This document shows, one piece after another, positions 34,001 through 42,800 of a stretch of 64,000 nt of DNA. Below the pieces are notes generated by a model. The model searched no databases. It worked only from the letters and a program-made list of their open reading frames with translations, and was not told where the DNA came from. The stretch's first letter is position 1, and every line of letters begins with the position of its first letter. Source of the DNA: Flavobacterium sp. 245. GTDB taxonomy: Bacteria; Bacteroidota; Bacteroidia; Flavobacteriales; Flavobacteriaceae. A program made the translations under genes and the position numbers. The stretch covers positions 186,001 through 250,000 of the forward strand of contig NZ_SNXB01000006.1 of the NCBI RefSeq assembly GCF_004362055.1. The letters run 5' to 3'.

Positions 34001-35313
34001 TACCTAAAACCATCATCGAAAAGCAGATTACAGCTTTGAGCGATTCGCTTAAACCTATAACGGAAAAAATGCAGGGGAGGGCAGAAAGAGACATTTTTCT
34101 GAAATGGGCTGTGCTCTCAAGGGGAAAATTTCATTGTTTGGAATGCGCCCACACATGGAAACCTGATGTGCAGAAAGCATCCTGCAAAAATTATATGAAC
34201 TGCACAGCATGCAGGGGAAAACTCAAAATACAGCAGTACAATCAGGTGCATTTCAAAGAAATAGAGTATTGGGCTGTTCTGAATGTATGCGCAGGATTTC
34301 AGGTGGTACGTATTATCTGCTCGCACAAAAACATGAAAAAGAACTGCATGCCGACTTACTTCCATAAGGAAGTCATGCAGCACTGGATAAATTCAAAAGG
34401 GGAGGTGCGTACGCTTTCGCTCGGCACCAACGTTTTTTCAAATACTTATGATGCCTGGAAATATTACTCGCCCCTTGAAATCCGTCCCAAAAATTTTGAG
34501 GATTCTCCCAAATACCGCATTAATCCTTATAAGGTTTATGCAGGTGCGCAGGTGCTTGATGTCCTGAAAAGAAACGGTTTCAAAGGCAGTTTTTACACCA
34601 TTGCACCGCAGGTGCTTTTTACGGCTCTTTTGAAAGATTCTTATGCTGAGACGCTCCTTAAAACAGGACACACAGATTTTTTGAAGCATTATCTGCTGTC
34701 GCGCGCGCAGTACATCAGGGAGAACTGGCAGGCAGTTAAAACGTGTTTTAAAAACAATTATAAGGTCTCTTTTTTTACGCTTTGGGAAGATTACATCTCA
34801 CTGCTCAGATGGTTTAAAATGGATTTAAGCATTCCTGCTAACGTGTGCCCAGAAAATCTGGTTCAGGAACACGACAGACTTGTTGAGAGAAAACGTAAAG
34901 TTCAGAGACGTCTTAAAATAAAGGAACTACGTTCTGAAATACAGCAGGCGCAGATAGTTTATGAAGAACAGAAAAAACAGTTTTTCGGATTGGAGTTCAC
35001 AAAGGAAAATCTCAGCATAAGTGTCATGGAAAGCGTGCAGGATTTTCTCGAAGAGGGTGATATGCTCCGACACTGCGTATTTACTAACGAATATCATAAA
35101 AAGGAAAGCTCCCTTATTCTTTCAGCTAAATTTGAAAACAAGCCTGTGGAGACCATAGAGGTTGCACTTCCATCACTTGAAGTTGTGCAGTGCAGGGGAA
35201 CTAAAAACAAGGTTTCCCCGCACCACAAACAGATTCTAAAACTTTTGAATCAGAACCTCTATCAGATTAAAAAGAGGATAAAAAACAAAAAAGCAGTCCG
35301 AGCCGAAATTTAG
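33997..35313 (+). CDS. PcfJ-like protein
   Basis: This 438-residue protein has an N-terminal zinc-binding region (CLECAHTW near residue 46, then CKNYMNCTACRGK, a four-Cys ribbon). The C-terminal PcfJ domain (about residues 290-425) has EGDMLRHCVFTNEYHKKESS and EVALPSLEVVQCRGTKNK. The family is common on conjugative and mobilisable elements, with unknown biochemical activity; the HC...C pattern suggests metal or nucleic-acid binding. It is coupled to pcfK by the ATGA overlap and followed directly by a strong terminator that overlaps its stop codon. Confidence 0.85.
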   Translation: MIPKTIIEKQITALSDSLKPITEKMQGRAERDIFLKWAVLSRGKFHCLECAHTWKPDVQKASCKNYMNCTACRGKLKIQQYNQVHFKEIEYWAVLNVCAGFQVVRIICSHKNMKKNCMPTYFHKEVMQHWINSKGEVRTLSLGTNVFSNTYDAWKYYSPLEIRPKNFEDSPKYRINPYKVYAGAQVLDVLKRNGFKGSFYTIAPQVLFTALLKDSYAETLLKTGHTDFLKHYLLSRAQYIRENWQAVKTCFKNNYKVSFFTLWEDYISLLRWFKMDLSIPANVCPENLVQEHDRLVERKRKVQRRLKIKELRSEIQQAQIVYEEQKKQFFGLEFTKENLSISVMESVQDFLEEGDMLRHCVFTNEYHKKESSLILSAKFENKPVETIEVALPSLEVVQCRGTKNKVSPHHKQILKLLNQNLYQIKKRIKNKKAVRAEI

Positions 35314-35328
35314 TTTTCGGCTTTTTTT
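35301..35328 (+). terminator. Intrinsic terminator overlapping the PcfJ-like stop
   Basis: An AGCCGAAA (35301-35308)/TTTCGGCT (35315-35322) stem has the TAG stop in its loop, followed by six further T residues. Confidence 0.85.
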
Positions 35329-35336
35329 ATGTGAAA

Positions 35337-35432
35337 TTTCGGCGAGCAGACACTAGAAGGTGGGGATATTGCCTCAGGGGTTCAGGCTTAATTTCAGAAC
35401 AAAGTTCGGGAAGGAAAGTCGGTTCGCCGAAA
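35337..35432 (+). other. Long-range inverted repeat upstream of the RadC-like gene
   Basis: TTTCGGCGA (35337-35345) and TCGCCGAAA (35424-35432) are perfectly complementary and enclose 78 nt with no coding frame. A 5-prime leader structure of the RadC-like gene, or a remnant of a small recombining unit, are both possible. Confidence 0.4.
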
Positions 35433-35543
35433 AAAATTCCCCCATAAATGCAGGTGAAAAACCTGCTTTATTGCGTTGCTTTTTTCGCTCGCTTTCTCAT
35501 TCCCGGCTGAGGTTCCATAATTAATCTTAAAACTTTAGAAATC

Positions 35544-36014
35544 ATGGAAACTTTAAAAACACTTCAGAACTGGAATCAGGTAGCAGAAATTGAATTGATC
35601 TACAAAACAAAAGTAAAAGCATCAGAAAGACCTTTTATAAATTCTTCGAAAACGGCTTACCAGCTGGCGCTCCAGTCCTGGAATTCTGATACAATAGAAT
35701 TTTTCGAGCAGTTTAAAATCATGCTTTTAAATCAGTCCAATAAAGTGCTTGGCATTTACGAAGTATCTTCTGGAGGGATTTCAGGCACTGTGGTTGACCT
35801 CAGACTAATATTTGCAGCAGCACTGAAAGCAAATGCGGTATCGCTGATTATGATTCATAACCATCCTTCAGGACAGATTAAACCTTCTGAAGCTGATAAA
35901 CAGATAACCAGAAAAGTAAAGGAAGCCGGCGGAATACTTGATATTGCACTGCTGGATCATTTGATCATTACTCCTGAAACTTATTATTCCTTTGCAGATG
36001 AAGGAGCTTTTTAG
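35544..36014 (+). CDS. RadC-like JAB/MPN-domain protein
   Basis: This 156-residue protein consists of the RadC JAB domain alone. The metal-binding motif is MIHNHPSGQIKPSEADKQIT (HxH...SxxD), preceded by VSSGGISGTVVDLRLIFAAA. The chromosomal RadC has an extra N-terminal helix-hairpin-helix region that is absent here. Such short RadC paralogues are frequent on Bacteroidota mobile elements and defence islands. The catalytic role is undetermined (JAB domains are isopeptidase-fold metalloenzymes). Its leader (AAATC-ATGGAA) resembles that of ssb, suggesting shared control of the backbone genes. Confidence 0.88.
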   Translation: METLKTLQNWNQVAEIELIYKTKVKASERPFINSSKTAYQLALQSWNSDTIEFFEQFKIMLLNQSNKVLGIYEVSSGGISGTVVDLRLIFAAALKANAVSLIMIHNHPSGQIKPSEADKQITRKVKEAGGILDIALLDHLIITPETYYSFADEGAF

Positions 36015-36021
36015 CTCCTTC
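36000..36021 (+). terminator. Hairpin overlapping the RadC-like stop
   Basis: GAAGGAGCT (36000-36008)/AGCTCCTTC (36013-36021) with a TTTT loop. The stop codon lies within it. The following T-run is weak. Confidence 0.5.
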
Positions 36022-36159
36022 AAGTTTATTAAAAACCTAGAATATTAGTCTTTGTCAAGACATTATTATTAATCATAATTTTCAAAGACATTTATTAAAA
36101 ATTAAATTAGAACTATAATAGTTACTTTATTTAATTTTAAAGCTGAATAACTTAAAATA

Positions 36160-38109
36160 TCAGTAATCTTTAGATTTGTACTTCACTCTTTGCGAAATTG
36201 TTTTTGGTTCCACACCCTTATAAGTAACCTCATAGTCTATTATCTCCTGTCTATCTAATAATTCCATAATAGGTATCGGCTTATTAAAGAATTTTCCAAA
36301 ATTGCTTTCAAAAGTTGGTATAGAGTCATAATAAGGAATTACATCAGCGATAGGCATTTTGCCTTTCTCTAATTTGAAGCTAGAGAATCTTCCAGTGTGA
36401 AAATATGAAAGGAAAAGGTTAAAGTCTGCAATTGGAACACCATCAATAACTCTACCTGCGAACTGCGGAAAATTAACAATAATAATTTTTTCAAACCTTC
36501 GGCTTCCTTTTTTACCTATTATGTTTTCAAACTTTTCCCAATTATCATTTAAAAAACGTGTTTTTCTTTCAATTTGTTTTTTCGCCTTTTTAATTGTTTG
36601 GAAAGAGGTGTAAAAATCATCGGGATCTAAAGGATAAGTACTGCATTTTATTTCGCCAACTATTACAGTTGTATCAGTTATTATTACAAGATCAATCTCT
36701 TCTTCTATACGAACATTCTCGGAATTTTTGAAATAGAACTTTGATTGTTCTATTAACTTAAAATGAGCAAACTTGTTTAGTTTTTCATTTTTTAAATGAT
36801 TTTTAATGTAATTTTCAAAATGAAATCCTCTTTCTGCAAGATCACATTTTCCTTCTTCAAGCCACTTGTCAATTAAGTAAAGTACATTAGCTCTTTTGAT
36901 AGTTGAATGGGTAAAGAATAAATTCTCCCCTTCTTGGTAGATGGGATACCTGTAAAGGTTATGTTTATTACCACGGTGAGTTAAAAGAGTTAAAAAAGTC
37001 TTTATCTGTTTTTCATCATACTTCGTGATAATTTTGAAATGAGCAATTAGTGCTGTTTTTTTTATTTTTGGATTGAAATGGTGAAACTGGCTTAAATTTT
37101 GAACAGCTGTATTATAGTATTCAGGTATGGGAAGTGCACGAACAAAGTCCTGCAGACCTGATAATAAATTAACCAAATCAATTAAAGTTAAATTTTCTAA
37201 ACCTGCTATTTTCTGCGACCTATAAAACGGATAGTAAGCAAGTATAGGCGCAACCAAGAGACAATAGGACTCCGAAGGTTTTTTATCTTTCTTTTGATAT
37301 GAGATAATTAAATTACCTTCTTTTAATTCTATTAATTTCAATTTCTGAAATTTTCGGGTTTCGTCGTAGTAACTTAAAATCTTTTTATAGTCAGAATGAG
37401 AATTTAATAAATCATCATATTTGAAGGCAATGTTTCGTGATAACCTAATTAAGGATGCATTATCCAGCATCAACTCATTTAAATCAGATTTTAATCTAAG
37501 TTCTCCATTTTCAAATGTCATACTGTAACCTCTCCAAATAATTTGGTCGTATGAATATTTTGCAGCGATATAAATAGAACCGATATGTGTTAAATTTATA
37601 ATTACGTCAACTTGAACGAGCTCTTCTCTGTTTTTATTAACAGAAGAATCAAATTTGATATAATTTAAATAATCGAGATTTACTGTAGCAATATCGATTA
37701 CGGTGTCAATTAAGGACCATGAAGATTCGGAGCCATTTTGAAATTCAGGCTTGCTTATAGATATATCCGAAATTTGATTCATATCGAACGAATCATTTGC
37801 GTTATGAGCGCGTCTAGTTTCTTCTGTGATAATTACCTCAGTTCTGTTCAGATCGGCAATTAATAATGCAATGAATTCTGGTTTTCCTAACATCGATTTG
37901 GTTAAAGCATATTTCAAGGCGTTACCAATTTCTACAAAGTACTTGTTAAAGTAATGAGAATAGTTTATTATTGAATCTGATGTGATATCGAATTCTGCAC
38001 CATCTAGTTTATCTTTATGTTTTTCAAAAGCATTTTTTAGGTTGTATTTTATTGAAAAGGGATAAAAACCTTCTTCCCAAAGAATTATATCAATTGCTTT
38101 TTTAGCCAT
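36160..38109 (-). CDS. Large putative PD-(D/E)XK nuclease protein, uncharacterised
   Basis: This is a 649-residue soluble protein of no family I recognise. Around residues 460-490 it has a PD-(D/E)XK-like core: IEEEIDLVIITDTTVIVG followed by EIKC, giving Asp and Glu-x-Lys in the right order. Downstream basic helices (KKAKKQIERKTRF) would suit DNA binding. The frame extends to a TTG at 38211, but the ATG at 38109 (MAKKAIDIILWEEG) is preferred. It is divergent from the three-gene operon at 38.6-45.9 kb and shares its repeat-rich intergenic region. It could be a fourth component or an independent defence nuclease. AT-rich like its neighbours. Confidence 0.6.
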   Translation of the reverse strand: MAKKAIDIILWEEGFYPFSIKYNLKNAFEKHKDKLDGAEFDITSDSIINYSHYFNKYFVEIGNALKYALTKSMLGKPEFIALLIADLNRTEVIITEETRRAHNANDSFDMNQISDISISKPEFQNGSESSWSLIDTVIDIATVNLDYLNYIKFDSSVNKNREELVQVDVIINLTHIGSIYIAAKYSYDQIIWRGYSMTFENGELRLKSDLNELMLDNASLIRLSRNIAFKYDDLLNSHSDYKKILSYYDETRKFQKLKLIELKEGNLIISYQKKDKKPSESYCLLVAPILAYYPFYRSQKIAGLENLTLIDLVNLLSGLQDFVRALPIPEYYNTAVQNLSQFHHFNPKIKKTALIAHFKIITKYDEKQIKTFLTLLTHRGNKHNLYRYPIYQEGENLFFTHSTIKRANVLYLIDKWLEEGKCDLAERGFHFENYIKNHLKNEKLNKFAHFKLIEQSKFYFKNSENVRIEEEIDLVIITDTTVIVGEIKCSTYPLDPDDFYTSFQTIKKAKKQIERKTRFLNDNWEKFENIIGKKGSRRFEKIIIVNFPQFAGRVIDGVPIADFNLFLSYFHTGRFSSFKLEKGKMPIADVIPYYDSIPTFESNFGKFFNKPIPIMELLDRQEIIDYEVTYKGVEPKTISQRVKYKSKDY

Positions 38110-38261
38110 TATTAGGAGGTTATATTTTTGAAATTTATCTATGTTACCCAAATTTTTAAGCTTTATACTGCTTTGGATTACAAAGTTGTGAATGAATAAT
38201 ACTCTTATCAACTAAATTCCTCTATTGGATAGTTGTAAAACGAAAATAAAGAAAGAGTACC

Positions 38262-38385
38262 TATTTTCATCATATAGAGATGGTTATTTTTATCAAATAA
38301 TTCAATTTGAAATATAAAGCGGATATATTTGGATGAAAATACTTATTTTTATCAACTATCTAACTAGCTGGCATGTCTTTATCAA
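38262..38385. promoter_or_regulatory. Repeat-rich divergent control region
   Basis: TTATTTTTATCAA occurs exactly at 38284-38296 and 38343-38355, with a partial third copy (TCTTTATCAA) at 38376-38385. TATTTTCATC at 38262-38271 is an inverted copy of GATGAAAATA at 38332-38341. These lie between the divergent nuclease gene and the three-gene operon and look like an array of regulator sites. The rest of 38110-38629 holds no gene. Confidence 0.5.
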
Positions 38386-38629
38386 AGTTTAGGTTATAAG
38401 CTATAAAGCCTTTAATACAGGAATTTAAAAATAGATTAAAATATCGTCGACTTACCATTTATAGGATAAACAGAAGTACGAAATCGCCTGCAACCGGTGA
38501 AGTTAGGATGTTTCTCCAAGGATGAATTTGGCCATAGTTAGAATTAAAACCTATTTTGTGGTATGGAAAGTTTATCCATAGTCATCAACGGCTAAATAAT
38601 TATAACTAGAAGTGAAAAAAAAATAGCAT

Positions 38630-39868
38630 ATGAATACTGTAAAAATTGGTGACAGCTTTGAAGATAAATCATATAATTTAATTGAACAGGCACTACTTAA
38701 TAATGATTTAAGTTTTATACCAGGGCATTGCACTATATATAGAAAGAAGAAATATTATAACATAATCAGAGAGAAAGATGTAATTTTTGATTTAGTTATC
38801 GAAGTAAAACATCCATCAGCTAATAAGCCTTCGATACTTTGCATAATAGAGTGTAAAAATTATTCTAATCATAGTGTCCCTGTTGATGACTTAGAGGAAT
38901 TTAGTTATAAACTTCAAAATATTAAAGGATTTACACCAAAGGGTATTTTAATCACAAACAGCAAATTTCAAAGTGGTGCTTTTAAAGTTGCTGAAAATAC
39001 TGGTATAATGTTGATAGAGGTTGATGAGGATAAGTACACTATTGTTTTACATAAAAATCAAAATATAAGTTCTAAAATTAAAGAAGAGGTAGATTTCGAT
39101 TTAAATATTAAGGTTCTTATTGAAAATGCATTATTGCCAAAAAAGATTGAGGGTTTAAAAAAACTTAATTCTGAAAATATTGAAAAAATAGCAAATAATT
39201 TTTTGAATGAAATTAATCCTGAAATTTTAAATTATGCTTTGCCAACACCTTTATCTGAAGTTATCAAATTTTTAAAATTAAAAAAATCTTTAGAGGTTGA
39301 GTTTTTGGATATTACAGATCATGAAGATAGAAAAATACTGGGCTACTATGATTTATTCAAGAACCGAATTATAATAAATAATAATATTTCTAATAATCTT
39401 CAGTATCCATTTGTTCTTGGACATGAAATTGGTCATTTCATTTTACATAGAAATCTAAAAATAAATCAAACAGTTTACAATAATTTTAAGGATGTACAAT
39501 TTAATTTTCTGCACCAGTCATATAATATTAAAAATGATAAACACTGGATTGAGTGGCAAGCAAATTATTTCGCATCATGCTTATTAATGCCTAAAAACTC
39601 TATAGTAGCAAGGCTGATTTTAATTCAGAAAGAATTAGGCATCAGTAAGCAGGGAACAATTTTTTTAGATAGTCAAGAATGTAATAAGAAAGACTATAGA
39701 GATATTGTAAAATGGCTTTCAGATTTTTTTAATGTGGGAAAAAATAATATTGAATATAGACTGAATGATTTAGGTCTTATCAATAAACCTGCTATGTCAG
39801 ATGAAGATAATATTACTAGAGAATTTTTAAGAAGCATCTCTATTAGAAACTCTAACTTGGATTTTTAG
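38630..39868 (+). CDS. Restriction-endonuclease-like domain fused to ImmA/IrrE metallopeptidase
   Basis: This is a 412-residue protein. The N-terminal half carries an Mrr/REase-like core (Asp54 in VIFDLVIEVK, Glu74-x-Lys76 in IIECKNYS, then PKGILITNSKFQSGA). The C-terminal part is an ImmA/IrrE zinc peptidase (HEIGH at 265-269, then WIEWQANYFASCLLMP, which supplies the third ligand). ImmA/IrrE proteases cleave repressors to induce mobile or stress genes. It is followed 30 bp later by the 1602-residue gene. It could be the inducer or nuclease arm of the operon. The ATG at 38630 has an A-rich leader. The domain pairing is seen directly; the role is inferred. Confidence 0.75.
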   Translation: MNTVKIGDSFEDKSYNLIEQALLNNDLSFIPGHCTIYRKKKYYNIIREKDVIFDLVIEVKHPSANKPSILCIIECKNYSNHSVPVDDLEEFSYKLQNIKGFTPKGILITNSKFQSGAFKVAENTGIMLIEVDEDKYTIVLHKNQNISSKIKEEVDFDLNIKVLIENALLPKKIEGLKKLNSENIEKIANNFLNEINPEILNYALPTPLSEVIKFLKLKKSLEVEFLDITDHEDRKILGYYDLFKNRIIINNNISNNLQYPFVLGHEIGHFILHRNLKINQTVYNNFKDVQFNFLHQSYNIKNDKHWIEWQANYFASCLLMPKNSIVARLILIQKELGISKQGTIFLDSQECNKKDYRDIVKWLSDFFNVGKNNIEYRLNDLGLINKPAMSDEDNITREFLRSISIRNSNLDF

Positions 39869-39898
39869 TTTTAAAGTTCAAACACGATACACAAAAAA

Positions 39899-42800
39899 AT
39901 GAGAATAAAATTACAGAAAAAATTTACTGAGAAACATATAGACGAATTTATAAACTCTATTTACAGTAGTATTAAGAAAGACTCTAGTGAAAATTTTGAA
40001 TTTGACTTAAGTGAAACGGAATGGATATCTAATCAGAATTTATTACTTTTTTCAGCACTGCTTAAATATCTATATAATTGTAAAATTGATTTTAAGGTCT
40101 ATTTTAAGAAAAAGGGAATATCTACTATTGAATTGAGTGAAAGAACAAAAATACAAGTAGTTCAATTATGGGAGATCTGGGAGATTTATTCAGTAATCGG
40201 GACTCAAGATTACTCTAATTACTTTGATATAACTAATAATACTATTAAAGACTTTAAAAATGAATTAATATCCAAAAAGAAATATTCTGAAAAAAGTAAA
40301 GAGATTTATAATAGATTTGGAATTACTCCACTCATTACATTGAGAAAAATTAATGATTACAAAGATAGTGATTTATTAGAGCATGAAATAAATCCAATAT
40401 ACCAGCTCAACGATGTTATACAGGAAAAGTTATTTACAAGTGGATTTAGTCATCCATTTGTAAATAATACATTGAGTGCTATAATTACAAAAGAATTGTA
40501 TGAGAACTTTTTAGATCATTCAATAAAGAACTCCTTTAAAAGTGATGTTGATTTGGCTTTTATGAGTTTAGCACTCCAGCTCAATCCGGCTAATAGTGGC
40601 CAATCCCTCTTGGAATCTAACTTTAAAGAAGAAGAAATTCCAGAAACAATCGGTTTTTTTAAAAACAAAGAAAAATTTAAAAATCAATCATTTATTCAAT
40701 TTTCATTTTTAGACTTTGGAGAAGGCATACCAACCACTCTTAGAGATCAATACATTAACGATAATCAAATAATATCAGATGATTTATTTACTACTATTAA
40801 AGATTATGAAATTTTAAAATATGCTTTTAAACATAATTCTTCAAGAAATCCAATTCTTAATGTAGGTTCTGAAAGTAATCTTTTTATTCCACGAGGATTA
40901 TTTGATTTGTTGACTATAGTAAAAAGATATGGAGGCTTGTTAATTGCGAGAAGTAATTATGGCAAAATAATTTATGATTTTTCTGAAAATAAGGATTTTG
41001 AGCAAGCTTTCGGAATTTTTGGCGATGAATCAAAATTCTTCCCAGGAACATTCATAACTATTTACTTACCATCATTAGATGATAGTGCTGTCTTTGACAA
41101 ATCCGCTATAAAACCTATATTTAATTTTAAAACGGACAAAGTTGAAAAAATTAATAATATAAATATATATACGTTAGCAAAAAAGTTATCATCTGAAAAA
41201 AGTTCAATTTATAATGATTTACTTCGTTTGCTGAGTAATAATCTTTTAAAAAGTGGTACAGATAACACTTTAAACTATATAAGTTTTCTTGGTTGCAAAG
41301 ATGAAAGAATTATTAAAAAAACTATTTTTTTCCTTTTAACAGACTATAATATTAATTTAAATAATAGCATTGTCGTTTTACATCCACCACCTAAAAAAAA
41401 TCTTAGTGAGATTAATGAAGAGGTTTTAAATCTAAATAAGATAATTAAGGATTTTAAAATACATCCGATTCCATTTATTTACTTAAGTGATGCAAATGAT
41501 GATGTCGAAATCGAATGGATTGGAATATACGAGGAAGACGATAAATTAAAATTAAATCAATTTTTATTAGAAGATGTATTATTGCCTAAAACGGATTTTA
41601 AAGATGTTGATAATATATTTGGAAATCTACACTTTTCAGATAGGTATGGTAATATTGACTCTAAAATTCCTAAATCGAAGGTTATTTTAGAATATTACAT
41701 TAGGTATAAAAAGATAGATGATATTCTAATTGAGGATCTTGTAATTGAAAATAAATGTATTAGACAAGATGGTCTTTATTTATGTAATGGGAATTATTAT
41801 CAATCGCAGTTTTTACAGCTAATTGATCTGTTAAATAGTAAGTCAGATTGCAATGAAATTACGAAATTATTATTTCAAAATATAAAAGAAAGTACAGATG
41901 ATGATTTAAGTGATGCAAATTATATTGCAATTACTTCAAGTAGTCACAAAATATTAAATTCCTTGATAAGGCAAAATTTAATAACTGAAGAACAGTGCCT
42001 TTATTTTGATAGCTATATAACATTTGAAAAGGATTTAAAGTCAAACGAAATTAAGGAGAATTCTAATTATATTCTTGTTTGTGATGCAATTTCAACAGGT
42101 AACTTAACGAGAAGAATAGAGTCTGTAATTAATAAAAACAATTCCAAGTTATTTAAAATTGCAGTAATTGCAAATACCCTAGATCTAGATTTTGAAAATA
42201 CTAAGAAATTTGCAGAAGAATTTGAATCTAGAATTATTCATCTTTTTAAATTTCCAATTAAAAAATTTCGAAGAAAAGAAATTGAGAATAAATCTGCGTT
42301 TAGAGATGTAATAAGGATAAATCCTTATACTAATATTCCAATTATTTTTTCTGAAGATCTTACTATAAAAGAGACTATTTTACTATCTAATTCAACTTTT
42401 ATAGATTACGTGGAAAACGATGACATTCATATAAATTTTAAAATCTTCAATAATCTAATTCATCCATATTTTTTTAATTTAAAGAAAATATTGTTTGCTG
42501 AGAATAATAAAATTGCGGATGGAAAAAATTCTCTTTTAAATAAGATTTTTAATGAGTTGCTAAAAAATAAAATTGAAGTAAACGATAAATTAAAAATATT
42601 CTATCCGAAAGATTCAGATATTAAAACATTAAAATTTGAAAAATTTATAAGTAAAGTTTTGAATAATCAATCTATAGAGATATATGAATTAGAAAGATTT
42701 AATACTGATGAAGGCTGGAAATTTCCACATACAACTGATTTTTACTCAAATATTGTTGAAAATAATAATATTCTAATATTTGATGATGGTTCATGTACAG

